The notes: generated from the sequence alone by a model not told the origin. Shown: positions 1 to 8,930, counted from the stretch's first letter. The stretch: DNA of 64,000 nt from Rhodobacteraceae bacterium EL53 (GCA_900313015.1 OMPR01000013.1:650725-714724), one strand, 5' to 3'. Translations and numbers: made by a program.

Positions 1-1102
1 GATCGTTGAAGACGCTGTAATATTCCATCTCACCAATTGCTTTGTCCCAGTTGTTGTCGAAATGGCGCGACATATAGATTTGGTCGATGCTTTCATAAAC
101 GCCACCAAAGGCAGAGGTGTAAACCATATCCCGCAACGATTTGCGCACGAACATTTTTTCGCCCGACCGTAGTCTGACACGATCTACAGCCTCGGTGATT
201 TGCTCGTTCTCCACGCGGCTATATCGGTCATTGGGGTGTTTGGCATCGTGGCGCAACATCCATGAATAGTTTTTGAAAGGCTGCTCGCCAGAAATGATTT
301 CAGAACTGACAGCATGTTCGCCGTCATTGAAATCGCCCAAGACCATTACAGGGTGCCCTTTGTCTAGCTCATCCACGATTTCGCGGCGTAAAACCCAAGC
401 CTCGGCCATACGCCTAAGCGCGGCCCGTAGCGCACCCATCGCGCGGCCTACCGAGTCATAGGCGGTCAGTACGGCTTCGCGCGAGAAATCTTCACCTTGT
501 GGGCGGATGAATTCGCCAAGTTTCGATTTCAGATGGCAGTTGAACACGGTTACAACGGTTCCGGCCACAGGAATGCGTGCCTTTAAGATCGGGCGGGAAA
601 GCCGTTTTAGCGTGAAATGTCCGGCGTCTTCATCGCCCCCAAGTGCAGACATCGGGATGTGAATTGGATTTGGGAGATCTTGAATGATTTCGGGCGTCTC
701 ACTGAAGCCAAACCGAGACAGGATCGCCAACCCGGGACGTCGTTCACCAGGCCCCCCATCAGAGGTGTTTGGCGCAAAGGCCAACGATGCGGTTTTGTAT
801 CCGCCAAAGGCCAATTTCCGGAAAATCGCTTTTTTATGATAGCGTTTTGAGGCGTCAGGCAGGTTGGTTTCATTTGCCAATGCGCCGCGCTTCTCGACCT
901 CTGACAAGACATCGTTTAATGCCTGCTCTTCGAAAACCTCTTGAAAACCGATGATATCGGCGTCCATCGTCAACAGTTGATCAGCCATCCAGTCCTGTTT
1001 CCAAGCGTATTCCTCGGGGGTGTATTTTTGGAACTTGTAGAACTCTTTGTCTTCGCCAATCAGGTTTTTGACATTGAATGAGGCGATGGTGAAACGGGTC
1101 AT
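1..1102 (-). CDS. Endonuclease/exonuclease/phosphatase family protein (3' end outside window)
   Basis: The minus-strand frame is open from an ATG at 1102 to the window edge, about 367 codons, so the C-terminus is missing. The protein begins MTRFTIASFNVKNLIG, the typical first strand of the EEP (exonuclease III/DNase I-like) fold. It then shows the metal-binding Glu context IIGFQEVFEE, a TVFNCHLKSK strand and a VLGDFND motif, all expected of this metal-dependent phosphodiesterase family. The start has a GGAGGA ribosome site (plus-strand tcctcc at 1107-1112). No signal peptide is visible. The family covers nucleases, lipid phosphatases and sphingomyelinases, and the actual substrate cannot be read from the sequence. 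It lies 52 bp downstream of the dehydratase gene on the same strand and may share its transcript. Confidence 0.85.
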   Translation of the reverse strand, partial: MTRFTIASFNVKNLIGEDKEFYKFQKYTPEEYAWKQDWMADQLLTMDADIIGFQEVFEEQALNDVLSEVEKRGALANETNLPDASKRYHKKAIFRKLAFGGYKTASLAFAPNTSDGGPGERRPGLAILSRFGFSETPEIIQDLPNPIHIPMSALGGDEDAGHFTLKRLSRPILKARIPVAGTVVTVFNCHLKSKLGEFIRPQGEDFSREAVLTAYDSVGRAMGALRAALRRMAEAWVLRREIVDELDKGHPVMVLGDFNDGEHAVSSEIISGEQPFKNYSWMLRHDAKHPNDRYSRVENEQITEAVDRVRLRSGEKMFVRKSLRDMVYTSAFGGVYESIDQIYMSRHFDNNWDKAIGEMEYYSVFND

Positions 1103-1154
1103 GGTATCCTCCGGTCTGTTGGGGGGAGGGCGATCAACCCCTCTTCGCGGGACA

Positions 1155-2129
1155 TCACGCGAACTGATCCAAGGCTGAGCGAAACACCTCGGCGTCCACA
1201 TTACCGCCAGATGCGACCGCGATCACAGCGTCCCCTTCGATATCGGTCTTGCGAAACAGGGCAGCAGCCAAGGCGACTGCCCCCCCAGGTTCCAACACGA
1301 TTTTGAGGCGGGTAAACGCAAGCGCCATAGCATGTCGGGCTTCGTCTTCGCTGACGCTCAGACCCGGGCCGCAAAGACGCTTCATAATGGGAAAGGTGAT
1401 TTCTCCCGGAGACGGGGTCAGGATCGCATCGCAAATATTTCCCGTCATTGCTGAATTGGTCTGGATTTGGCCCGTTGCAAGCGAGCGTTTCGCGTCATCA
1501 AAGCCATCCGGTTCTGCGGGGCGAGCGCGCAAACCTGGGGCATGCCCATCGAGTGCAAGCGCAATGCCCGACGTCAGGCCGCCACCGCCGCAACACACCA
1601 GAACATCTGCGGTGGTCACACCCTCAGCTGCCGCTTGTTTTGCGATTTCCAGCCCAGTGGTGCCTTGACCTGCGATCACCTGTGGTTCGTCATAGGGTTT
1701 GATTAGCGTTAGCCCCCGTTCCGAGGATAGGCGATCCCCAATCGTTTCACGACTTTCGTTCGCCCGATCGTACAAAACCACCTCGGCCCCAAGGGCGCGG
1801 GTGTTCTCAATTTTTAGTTTCGGCGCATCCGATGGCATGATGATGACGGCTGCCACACCATGTTTGGCAGAGGCCAACGCCACGCCTTGCGCATGGTTTC
1901 CAGAAGAAAAGGCGAGGATACCGCGTTGGCGCCTTGCTTCGTCTAATGCGGATACTGCCGACCATGCGCCCCGAAACTTGAAGCTCCCCGTGTGTTGGAG
2001 GCATTCTGGTTTCACAAACAATTGGCGCCCGGCGAGATCATCCAAAAACGGTGAGCTAAGCAATGGGGTTTCTCTGACATGGCCCTGCAACCGTTGTGCA
2101 GCGGCTTCGATCATAGCGAGGGTGCTCAT
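1155..2129 (-). CDS. PLP-dependent threonine/serine dehydratase-like enzyme
   Basis: A 324-residue fold-type II PLP enzyme. Lys51 in the SFKFRGA motif is the predicted Schiff-base lysine, SSGNHAQG (75-82) binds substrate and phosphate, and the glycine loop GGGGLTSG (181-188) binds the cofactor phosphate. The length matches short catabolic threonine dehydratases and serine racemases; no C-terminal ACT regulatory domain is present, which argues against biosynthetic IlvA. Members deaminate threonine or serine to 2-oxo acids, or act on hydroxyaspartate or ectoine intermediates. Its start overlaps the 3' end of the alpha/beta hydrolase gene by 4 bases, so the two are probably translationally coupled. 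The substrate is uncertain. Confidence 0.85.
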   Translation of the reverse strand: MSTLAMIEAAAQRLQGHVRETPLLSSPFLDDLAGRQLFVKPECLQHTGSFKFRGAWSAVSALDEARRQRGILAFSSGNHAQGVALASAKHGVAAVIIMPSDAPKLKIENTRALGAEVVLYDRANESRETIGDRLSSERGLTLIKPYDEPQVIAGQGTTGLEIAKQAAAEGVTTADVLVCCGGGGLTSGIALALDGHAPGLRARPAEPDGFDDAKRSLATGQIQTNSAMTGNICDAILTPSPGEITFPIMKRLCGPGLSVSEDEARHAMALAFTRLKIVLEPGGAVALAAALFRKTDIEGDAVIAVASGGNVDAEVFRSALDQFA

Positions 2130-2956
2130 GCTGCTTGCTCCAAAATTGCACGGATAACTTGCAGGGACTGCGGTTCATCCAAAAAGGGGACATGACCCCG
2201 GTCTGGGACCTCGGCAGAGATAAGGCCCGGGTGACGCTGATGCATTTCTGCAAGGGTCGGAGCATCCAGAATGTCCGAATTCCCACCGCGAATGACGCCG
2301 GTCGGTATCTTCTTGAGGGCCTCAAAAAACAACCACATGTCGGGCGTTGCGCCGGTTGCGGCCTGTTCCAGCAACGCCTTGCGCAGCGCCTCGTCATAGC
2401 GCAATTCTAACCCTGCTTCTGTGGCGTGATATTGAATTTCCGCTTGTTTGCGCCAAACGTGATAGGGCACGCCGGGAAATTGCGGTTCCATGAATTGTTG
2501 TAAAATGGCGGCGGCTTGGTCTTGCGTTTTTGACACGGGCTTTTTGCCAACATAGTCCACGATGCGGGCTATACCGGTAGCCCCGACCACCGGGCCGATA
2601 TCGTTTAATACGACCCCGGACAGGCGTTCAGGATGGCTAGCTGCTAGGGCCATCGCGATCAGCCCCCCGCGCGACGTGCCCAAAATAGTGGCGCGATCTA
2701 ACTCCAAATGATCCAAAAGCTCGATCACATCATTGGCTTCGCGCAAAACATTATAATTCATGTAATCGGGGTCATAGTCGGATTGTCCACGCCCACGATA
2801 GTCCATTGTAATCATGCGTAGGTCGGTAACGTGAGGGGCGAGGAACGAAAAATCCCGACTGCATCGGGTCAAACCAGCCAGACACAACAAAGGTTGCCCG
2901 GTGCCGGCGTCTTCAAAATAAAGTCTGCGGTTATCGGAGGTTTGGAAATTTGCCAT
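2126..2956 (-). CDS. Alpha/beta hydrolase
   Basis: A 276-residue alpha/beta-hydrolase-fold protein. The nucleophile elbow is GTSRGG with Ser95. A DYRGRGQSD segment precedes the cap region, and DRGHVPFLDEP near the C-terminus supplies the catalytic His. No signal peptide is visible, so it is predicted cytoplasmic. The start codon shares one base with the stop of the upstream HAD gene (TAATG) and its 3' end overlaps the dehydratase gene by 4 bases. The three genes therefore form one compact operon. The family includes esterases, C-C hydrolases and dehalogenases; pairing with a haloacid-dehalogenase-like protein hints at small-acid catabolism but does not prove it. Confidence 0.88.
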   Translation of the reverse strand: MANFQTSDNRRLYFEDAGTGQPLLCLAGLTRCSRDFSFLAPHVTDLRMITMDYRGRGQSDYDPDYMNYNVLREANDVIELLDHLELDRATILGTSRGGLIAMALAASHPERLSGVVLNDIGPVVGATGIARIVDYVGKKPVSKTQDQAAAILQQFMEPQFPGVPYHVWRKQAEIQYHATEAGLELRYDEALRKALLEQAATGATPDMWLFFEALKKIPTGVIRGGNSDILDAPTLAEMHQRHPGLISAEVPDRGHVPFLDEPQSLQVIRAILEQAA

Positions 2957-3642
2957 TAGGCCCCTGCCAACTGTGGAATAGTCGTCAGATCAGAAAGAAC
3001 ATGGGCTGGCTTCCAAGGCAGGCGATCCATTGGCTCGCCTGCACGGTTTACCCAAGCGGTCTGAAACCCATACCCGCTGGCCCCTGCAGCATCCCATCCG
3101 TTTGAGCTGACGAACAGAACCTCATCTCGTTGGCAATTGAACCGCTCTTCGACTAAATCATACACACGGGCGTCTGGCTTGAAAATGCCGACGCTTTCGA
3201 CTGACAGAACATCGTCCAGCACGGCGTGAATGCCAGCAGATTGCACAGCTCCGTCCAGCATTGCAGGCGAGCCGTTCGACAGAATGGCTGTATTCAGACC
3301 CGCCGCTTTCAAAGCTTGCAACATCTGGGGCACTTCAGGATACGCTTGCAATTCCCAATAGAGGCTAAGAAGACGAGCGCGCAATTCAGGCTGTCCGTCC
3401 AGCCCGGTCGCTTCCAAAGCCCAATCCAACCCCTCTTGAGTGACATCCCAAAAATCCGCATGGGCTTTGGTGATCGCACGAAGCCAAGTGTATTGCAGCT
3501 GCTTCAATCGCCAATAGTTGGCCAATTCCGGCCACTTGTCTTTCAGGGCCTCGTTCCCGGGTTCCGCCGCTGCCTGACGCGCCGCAGCTGCGACGTCGAA
3601 CAGTGTGCCGTATGCATCAAAGACGCAGGTCGTGATTGGCAT
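2956..3642 (-). CDS. HAD-family haloacid dehalogenase, type II
   Basis: Starting at the ATG at 3642, which has AGAGGAG just upstream, the protein is 228 residues. The frame extends 26 codons further upstream, but no good ribosome site supports a longer form. It begins MPITTCVFDAYGTLFD, with Asp9 as the HAD nucleophile. ILSNGSP supplies the motif II Ser/Asn, GIFKPD the motif III Lys, and FVSSNGWDAAGA the fourth motif; the SSNGWD form is typical of L-2-haloacid dehalogenases rather than generic phosphatases. It is the first gene of the three-gene operon with the hydrolase and dehydratase. The natural substrate is unknown. Confidence 0.87.
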   Translation of the reverse strand: MPITTCVFDAYGTLFDVAAAARQAAAEPGNEALKDKWPELANYWRLKQLQYTWLRAITKAHADFWDVTQEGLDWALEATGLDGQPELRARLLSLYWELQAYPEVPQMLQALKAAGLNTAILSNGSPAMLDGAVQSAGIHAVLDDVLSVESVGIFKPDARVYDLVEERFNCQRDEVLFVSSNGWDAAGASGYGFQTAWVNRAGEPMDRLPWKPAHVLSDLTTIPQLAGA

Positions 3643-3767
3643 GGTAATTCTCCTCTGAGGGCAGCCTGTCATATGTTCCGACGAGGGAAAAGAGGGCCAG
3701 GGTTTACTTTGACGTGACAAAGTCTAAGTTGGCGCCTCTTTTTAACGACCGATGGATCGGAACATTC

Positions 3768-4196
3768 ATGACCCAAGCGAAATCTGGCGACACTGTGCGC
3801 ATTCACTACACTGGCACTTTGTTGGATGGCAGTACGTTCGACAGCTCTGAGGGGCGTGATCCTCTGGAATTTGTTGTGGGATCTGGACAGATCATTCCGG
3901 GTCTGGATGCAGCTATTCCCGGTCTGGCTGTCGGCGACAAAAAAGAAGTGAATGTGCCCTGCCAAGAAGCTTATGGCCCGATCAACCCGGAAATGCGTCA
4001 GGCCATCCCACGCGAAGGTATCCCTGATGAGGTTCCATTGGAAATCGGCATTCAGTTGCAGATGCAGTCGCCAGACGGACAGGTTTTGCCAGTAACCGTC
4101 GTCGAACTGGATGAGGCAACCGTAACTCTGGATGCCAACCATCCCTTGGCCGGCCAAGACTTGATCTTCAATATCGAAGTTACGTCTATCAACTGA
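3768..4196 (+). CDS. FKBP-type peptidyl-prolyl isomerase, SlyD-like
   Basis: The ATG at 3768 gives a 142-residue protein starting MTQAKSGDTVRIHYTG, the usual FKBP start; the open frame runs 18 codons upstream without family resemblance. An N-terminal FKBP half (GSTFDSSEG, PLEFVVGSGQIIPGLD) is interrupted by an insert-in-flap segment (EAYGPINPE to VVELDE) before the NHPLAGQDL signature that closes SlyD-type FKBPs. The histidine-rich metal-binding tail of E. coli SlyD is absent. The protein should catalyse cis-trans prolyl isomerisation and act as a chaperone in the cytoplasm. It stands alone on the plus strand between two minus-strand operons and ends at a hairpin shared with the convergent neighbour. 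Confidence 0.9.
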   Translation: MTQAKSGDTVRIHYTGTLLDGSTFDSSEGRDPLEFVVGSGQIIPGLDAAIPGLAVGDKKEVNVPCQEAYGPINPEMRQAIPREGIPDEVPLEIGIQLQMQSPDGQVLPVTVVELDEATVTLDANHPLAGQDLIFNIEVTSIN

Positions 4197-4202
4197 TTTT
4201 CC

Positions 4203-4237
4203 CGCGTGGGGGAGGCGCAAAGTCCCCCTCGCGCTTT
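4203..4237. terminator. Hairpin between convergent genes, probable bidirectional terminator
   Basis: A GC-rich inverted repeat, GCGTGGGGGA against TCCCCCTCGC with a nine-base loop, sits between the stop of the FKBP gene and the stop of the convergent small membrane-protein gene. A short T-run follows on the plus side and TTTTC precedes it. Confidence 0.6.
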
Positions 4238-4661
4238 AGTTCCCCGGTTTCGACGCGCCGCGTCGCACAGGGATGCGGCTTTGTGGCATCGCGCTGATAG
4301 TTGGAGGCGCTGTTTGCTCAACAGCAGCTTGTTCAGCTTCTGAATCGAGAAAACCAAATAGTTTTCCAATAGAGGTTGAACCTTGGTCTTCGTTTAGCGT
4401 CACGATTAGCGGTGGGGTGCTTTCCGGGATTTCTTTTTGCGACCTTAACTCTGGGTTTTGATCTACGGGGGGAAGCGGTGTTTTTACTTCCGCACCCTGC
4501 ATGGCCGCTAAATAACCGCTCACCTTGGGGTGAGACAGTGCGATGACTGCAATAAGAAGGCCGCAAATCGTCATCAATGTCATGTGCATATATCGCAGCG
4601 CATGCGGGCGGTGACGGGTGGGGCGCAGTTCTGCGCTAAGAGATACATCTGTCTGTGTCAT
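4236..4661 (-). CDS. Small single-pass membrane protein of unknown function
   Basis: Not recognised. The ATG at 4661 gives 141 residues; a 19-codon upstream extension is possible. After a polar, arginine- and histidine-containing N-terminus there is one hydrophobic segment (about residues 28-43, around LMTICGLLIAVIAL). The rest is a proline-, glutamate- and glutamine-rich tail with low-complexity features, probably disordered. The tail ends in a basic stretch (RIPVRRGASKPGN). No enzymatic motif is seen. It is transcribed in the same direction as the fab genes upstream but is separated from fabI by about 100 bases. The coding call rests on the clear membrane segment and the gene-sized frame. 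Confidence 0.6.
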   Translation of the reverse strand: MTQTDVSLSAELRPTRHRPHALRYMHMTLMTICGLLIAVIALSHPKVSGYLAAMQGAEVKTPLPPVDQNPELRSQKEIPESTPPLIVTLNEDQGSTSIGKLFGFLDSEAEQAAVEQTAPPTISAMPQSRIPVRRGASKPGN

Positions 4662-4760
4662 GGTCTCAAGGTGACAGCCGACTGTGGCCAAGTCTGGGCA
4701 CCGAGATGACAATCTCACGCAAATTTGAAGCGGGCATTGCAGCCCGCTTCAAACATTCGA

Positions 4761-5558
4761 TTACATCGATTCTGGCTGGGGCATTCCCAAAACGTGAAAC
4801 CCGCCGTCAACGCGTACAATTTCGCCAGACGTGTAGGCGCCAGCATCTGATGCAAGATAAACGGCGGTGCCGCCAACGGCTTCGAGTGTTGCGTTTGACC
4901 GCATTGGGGCGTTGGTGCCTGCAAACTTGAAGGTTTTGCGTGCACCACCAATTGCAGCACCAGCCAGTGTTTTCATTGGGCCGGGTGAAATTGCGTTAAC
5001 GCGGATGCCATCGGGGCCAAGATCATTGGCCAGATACCGCGTCGCGGATTCCAAGGCAGCCTTGGCCACACCCATGACGTTGTAGTTTGGAACAACTCGG
5101 TTCGATCCCTGATAGGTCAAGGTCAACAAGGTGCCGCCATTGTCCTTCATCATCGGGTAGGCGCGACGGGCCACTTCGATAAAGGAATAGGCCGAGATAT
5201 CCATCGAGTTCTTGAAGTTCGCTCTTGAGGTGTCAAGGAAGCGACCGGTCAATTCGGTTTTGTCCGAATAGGCGATGGCGTGAACAACAAAATCAATTGT
5301 GGGCCAGCGAGCGCCCAGCTGTTCAAACGCCACGTCCAGGGACGCATCGTCTGTCACATCTACATCTACCATGAAATCCGACCCGACCGAAGCGGCCAGT
5401 GGCTCAAGGCGTTTGCCAAAGGCTTCACCTTGATAGGTAAAGGCCAGCTCAGCGCCGGCGTCTGCCATCGCTTTGGCGATACCCCATGCGATTGAGCGAT
5501 CATTGGCGACGCCCATGATCAGACCACGTTTGCCTTTTAAAAGATTCGACATGTTCAT
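4761..5558 (-). CDS. fabI: Enoyl-[acyl-carrier-protein] reductase (NADH)
   Basis: A FabI of 265 residues that reduces trans-2-enoyl-ACP in the last step of each fatty-acid elongation cycle. The nucleotide-binding segment GLIMGVANDRSIAWGIA is diagnostic of FabI within the SDR fold. The active-site region TYQGSNRVVPNYNVMGVAK contains the two tyrosines and the lysine of the family's Y-x6-K arrangement. The C-terminus VRVDGGFHVLGM is also typical. The start at 5558 makes a TGATG overlap with the stop of fabB, so the genes are translationally coupled; an internal ATG at 5552 (MSNLLKGK) is an equally plausible start. It is the third gene of the fabA-fabB-fabI operon. Confidence 0.97.
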   Translation of the reverse strand: MNMSNLLKGKRGLIMGVANDRSIAWGIAKAMADAGAELAFTYQGEAFGKRLEPLAASVGSDFMVDVDVTDDASLDVAFEQLGARWPTIDFVVHAIAYSDKTELTGRFLDTSRANFKNSMDISAYSFIEVARRAYPMMKDNGGTLLTLTYQGSNRVVPNYNVMGVAKAALESATRYLANDLGPDGIRVNAISPGPMKTLAGAAIGGARKTFKFAGTNAPMRSNATLEAVGGTAVYLASDAGAYTSGEIVRVDGGFHVLGMPQPESM

Positions 5559-6787
5559 CACCCGTTGTACTTGGACAGGATCATTGATCCGTTGGTGCCG
5601 CCAAAGCCAAAGCTGTTGGTCATGACACTGTCGAGTCCTGCATTAAATTTCGTTTCCAGCGCGATCTCTTCGGGCTTCAGCGCCGGATCCAGCGTCTCGA
5701 CGTTGATTGAGCGGGCAATGAAATCATTTTCGAGCATGAGCAAGCTGAAGATCGCCTCGAGTGCGCCTGCCGCGCCCTGCGCGTGACCTGTCATCGATTT
5801 GGTCGAGCTAATGGGAGGCGTGTTGCCTTCGCCAAAAACACGACGGACGGCTTCGACTTCGCCCACATCACCGACCGGGGTCGATGTTCCGTGCGCGTTG
5901 ATATAGCCGACCTTGCGGCCTTCAGGCAGGGTCGACAACGCCAGACGCATTGCGCGTTCTCCGCCTTCGCCTGAGGGGGCCACCATGTCGTGACCGTCTG
6001 AGGTCGCGGCATATCCAGTTACTTCGGCATAGATCTTAGCACCGCGTGCTTTGGCGTGCTCTAGCTCCTCGAGGACAAGAATTCCGCCGCCGCCCGAAAT
6101 AACAAACCCATCGCGATTGGCGTCAAACGCGCGGCTAGCGGTGCTGGGGTCGTCGTTATACTTGGATGACATTGCACCCATGGCGTCAAACAAGCAGGAC
6201 AGGGTCCAATCGAGTTCCTCACCGCCACCGGCGAACATCACATTCTGTTTGCCCATCATGATCTGTTCTGCAGCGTTGCCGATACAGTGCAGCGAGGTTG
6301 AGCAGGCCGAGGTGATCGAATAGTTGATGCCTTTGATCTTGTAGGCGGTCGCCAGGTTGGCCGAGATTGTTGAGCTCATGCACTTAGGAACTGCGAAAGG
6401 TCCAATCCGTTTGGTCGCGCCAGTTTTGGCAACAACCTGATGCGCCGTCAGCATCGCGCTGGTGGATGGACCACCAGAGCCAGCAACCAGACCTGTGCGT
6501 TCGTTGACGATATCGCTTTCTTCCAAACCCGCGTCAGCGATTGCCTGACCCATGGCGATGTGCGCATATGCGGCGCCTGGCCCCATAAAACGCAGTGTAC
6601 GCTTGTCCACATGATCGGCTACGTTCAGCTTGAGCGTGCCCGCAACGCGGCTGCGAAAGCCATGCTCGGTCATCTCAGGGCTGGATTCGATACCAGAGGT
6701 GCCTGATTTCAAGGAAGCCAGGACCTCTTCTGCATTGTTCCCGATGGAAGAAACGATCCCCAATCCGGTTACGACGACGCGACGCAT
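5558..6787 (-). CDS. fabB: Beta-ketoacyl-[acyl-carrier-protein] synthase I
   Basis: A 409-residue condensing enzyme that elongates unsaturated acyl-ACPs with malonyl-ACP. The catalytic triad is in place: Cys162 in ITSACSTSLHC, His299 in NAHGTSTPVGD, and His335 in SMTGHAQGAAGALE. The Cys-His-His arrangement and overall sequence fit FabB rather than FabF, and the operon with fabA supports this because FabA/FabB together make unsaturated fatty acids in the anaerobic route. It begins 43 bases after fabA and overlaps fabI by one base at its stop. A purine-rich AAGGAG lies just upstream of the ATG. Confidence 0.97.
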   Translation of the reverse strand: MRRVVVTGLGIVSSIGNNAEEVLASLKSGTSGIESSPEMTEHGFRSRVAGTLKLNVADHVDKRTLRFMGPGAAYAHIAMGQAIADAGLEESDIVNERTGLVAGSGGPSTSAMLTAHQVVAKTGATKRIGPFAVPKCMSSTISANLATAYKIKGINYSITSACSTSLHCIGNAAEQIMMGKQNVMFAGGGEELDWTLSCLFDAMGAMSSKYNDDPSTASRAFDANRDGFVISGGGGILVLEELEHAKARGAKIYAEVTGYAATSDGHDMVAPSGEGGERAMRLALSTLPEGRKVGYINAHGTSTPVGDVGEVEAVRRVFGEGNTPPISSTKSMTGHAQGAAGALEAIFSLLMLENDFIARSINVETLDPALKPEEIALETKFNAGLDSVMTNSFGFGGTNGSMILSKYNG

Positions 6788-6830
6788 AAGCGTACTCCTT
6801 AGAAACTTTAGGAAGGAAATATATAAGAGA

Positions 6831-7340
6831 TCAGCCGTCTGTTGCCAGACCGACCTTCATATCCTTGACCTGATAGATTTCTTCTCCATCGGCAAACACG
6901 CGGCCATTGGCTACGCCCAGCTTCAGACGCCGATCGATAACACGGGTGAAATCTACGTGATAAGTCAGCATTTTGCGATCTGGCTTGACCATGCCTTTGA
7001 GTTTGACCTCGCCGACGCCCATTGCCATGCCTTTGCCAATCATTCCACGCCAGCCCAAGTTGAACCCGGTCAGCTGCCACAATCCATCCAGACCCAGACA
7101 ACCAGGCATAATCGGGTTGCCAGGGAAGTGGCATTCAAAGAACCAGAGATCAGGCGTGATATCGAATTCAGCAACGACATGACCTTTGCCGAACTCACCG
7201 CCATCTGCCGAAATGTCCGTAATCCGATCCATCATCAACATGGGTGGTTCTGGCAGCTGCGCGTTTCCGGGGCCAAATAGCTCGCCGCGGGCGCATTTCA
7301 GCAAGTCCTCTTTGTCAAAACTGCTCGGGAATTGGGCCAT
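6831..7340 (-). CDS. fabA: 3-hydroxydecanoyl-[acyl-carrier-protein] dehydratase/isomerase
   Basis: The ATG at 7340, preceded by GGAGAGG, gives 169 residues, the normal FabA length; the frame extends further upstream without support. The hot-dog active site is present as [18 protein letters not shown], with His71 and Asp85 as catalytic residues. The enzyme dehydrates 3-hydroxyacyl-ACP and isomerises trans-2- to cis-3-decenoyl-ACP, committing carbon to unsaturated fatty acids. It is the first gene of fabA-fabB-fabI and is divergent from irr across about 180 bp that must hold both promoters. Confidence 0.97.
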   Translation of the reverse strand: MAQFPSSFDKEDLLKCARGELFGPGNAQLPEPPMLMMDRITDISADGGEFGKGHVVAEFDITPDLWFFECHFPGNPIMPGCLGLDGLWQLTGFNLGWRGMIGKGMAMGVGEVKLKGMVKPDRKMLTYHVDFTRVIDRRLKLGVANGRVFADGEEIYQVKDMKVGLATDG

Positions 7341-7467
7341 TTGCCGCCTCTCCTGCCTAAGAATACTCTGTCTGTTACGCTCCTCTATCATCGCCGCCCG
7401 AGGTCCTGCAAGGGTGTGACGGTCGGGAAGTGTGCGGTCAAAGGTTCCAGCTGCGAATGAATTTCAT

Positions 7468-7497
7468 TTGAAATTGGCGCGTGTCGCGCTCTATATA
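7468..7497 (+). promoter_or_regulatory. Putative sigma-70 promoter of irr
   Basis: TTGAAA (7468-7473) and TATATA (7492-7497) are separated by 18 bases, 22 bases before the irr start codon. Spacing and position suit a housekeeping promoter; no experimental support. Confidence 0.45.
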
Positions 7498-7519
7498 GAT
7501 ACAGTCCCAAGCGAGTCTT

Positions 7520-7945
7520 ATGATTATGACGCCACACAGCCAGGAATATGCAACCGATTGGTTGGTCGACGCGGGTCTGCGCCCAACGCGTCAACGCGTT
7601 GCTTTGGCAGAGTTGTTGGTGGGCGATGGCAATCATCGTCACGTCACTGCCGAAAGCTTGTTCGATGCCGCAAAAGGAAGCGGTTCTGCAGTATCCTTGG
7701 CCACGGTTTACAACACGCTGCGCGCGTTTTGTGACGCGGGCGTCTTGCAGGAAATCACGGTAGATGGGTCAAAGAGCTACTTTGACACGAACACGCATGA
7801 TCATCCTCACTTCTTTTGGGAAGACGAAGGCCGCCTGTCAGACGCGCCCTCGGATCAACTGGTTATCCAACGATTGCCGGAAGCCCCGGAAGGGGTGGAA
7901 ATTGCGTCCGTTGATGTTGTTATTCGGTTGCGGCGCAAAGCCTGA
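7520..7945 (+). CDS. irr: Fur-superfamily iron-response regulator, Irr type
   Basis: A 141-residue Fur-family protein. The N-terminal winged helix has GLRPTRQRVALAELL and the recognition-helix region LATVYNTLRAFCDAGVL. The dimerisation domain carries metal/haem-ligand clusters NHRHVTAE and THDHPHFFWED. The form of these motifs and the short length match Irr, the alphaproteobacterial regulator that senses haem status and controls iron and haem genes, better than classical Fur. The location divergent from fabA also agrees with the arrangement commonly seen in Rhodobacterales. Starts at 7520 or 7526 (MTPHSQ) are both possible. Only one base separates its stop from the convergent LysR gene. Confidence 0.87.
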   Translation: MIMTPHSQEYATDWLVDAGLRPTRQRVALAELLVGDGNHRHVTAESLFDAAKGSGSAVSLATVYNTLRAFCDAGVLQEITVDGSKSYFDTNTHDHPHFFWEDEGRLSDAPSDQLVIQRLPEAPEGVEIASVDVVIRLRRKA

Positions 7946-7946
7946 T

Positions 7947-8840
7947 CTAGCGCTTTAGAACAGCCGAAATCGTTTTCCGTGCTTCTTTAATTGTCGGGTT
8001 TTCGGGCCCTGTCCCATGGCGTGCCAAAACCACTGGTTCGCGAGTTTCAGGTGTGAGGATTGGCAAGCGCACAAGGGGGGACCCATCATAACTGGTATCG
8101 GTCGACGGCCCCGAATAGCTGATCCCAACGCCTTCTCCGTGGGCCGCAAGACTGCGCATGATCTCTAGTGACGCAGCGCGATGGGCCACTGTGGGGAAAA
8201 GATTGCGGTGTCGAAACAAGCCTAGAATGTGCTGCGCGGACAGACCCTCTTCGGACAGGATAAGCGGAAAATTGGCGAGATCACTTAATTCGATGCCTGG
8301 GGATGCAGCCAGCGGATAATCGGGTGCAACCAAGGCGAATGGGCTGGCGTGAAATAGGGTGTGACGATCAAACCCGGCATCCATGCCCAGATCATAGGTT
8401 AACGCCAGATCAATGTGACCTTTGAGCAGGCCCGCGATCAACGACTCAAATCCGTCTGTGCGATAGGTGATCGTGACTTGCGGCAATGCGCCCCGAAGGG
8501 CGCTGAGGGCAGGGGACAACAGAACCGGGGCCAAGTCGACAAAGCATCCCAACGTCAAGGTGGTCGCCGCTGGATGTGGATGATTTGGGTCTTCGAGTTG
8601 GTTGGCTTGCGCCAGCAGCGTATCTGCACGTGCCACAAAGGCGCGCCCTTGCGGGGTAAGAGTCATGTTTGCGCCGCGACGACGGACGAACAAAGCATAC
8701 CCAAGGTGTGCCTCGATCCTGTTTAACGCCACCGACAAGGCGGGCTGCGAAACATTCAATTGATTTGCAGCAGCAGATAGCCCGCCTTCATGGCCGATCG
8801 CGACGACATATTCGTAATGGCGCAGAGTGAGATATAGCAT
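7947..8840 (-). CDS. LysR-family transcriptional regulator
   Basis: Starting at the ATG at 8840 (MLYLTLRHYEYVVAI) the protein has 297 residues, the usual LysR size. The N-terminal helix-turn-helix is clear in GLSAAANQLNVSQPALSVALNRIE, followed by the linker helix and a substrate-binding domain (for example LTLGCFVDLAPVL and HIDLALTYDLGM). The frame extends 25 codons upstream into sequence that looks non-coding. It is divergent from the PhyH-type dioxygenase gene 91 bp away, the classic position of a LysR regulator relative to its target. Its effector is unknown. Confidence 0.92.
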   Translation of the reverse strand: MLYLTLRHYEYVVAIGHEGGLSAAANQLNVSQPALSVALNRIEAHLGYALFVRRRGANMTLTPQGRAFVARADTLLAQANQLEDPNHPHPAATTLTLGCFVDLAPVLLSPALSALRGALPQVTITYRTDGFESLIAGLLKGHIDLALTYDLGMDAGFDRHTLFHASPFALVAPDYPLAASPGIELSDLANFPLILSEEGLSAQHILGLFRHRNLFPTVAHRAASLEIMRSLAAHGEGVGISYSGPSTDTSYDGSPLVRLPILTPETREPVVLARHGTGPENPTIKEARKTISAVLKR

Positions 8841-8930
8841 TGGGTTATATATGCCTTTTCCAAATATGATTTGAAACGAAAAAAGATGCAGGGCATCAAC
8901 TAACGAAACAGCCATCTAGGAGACCGCGCC

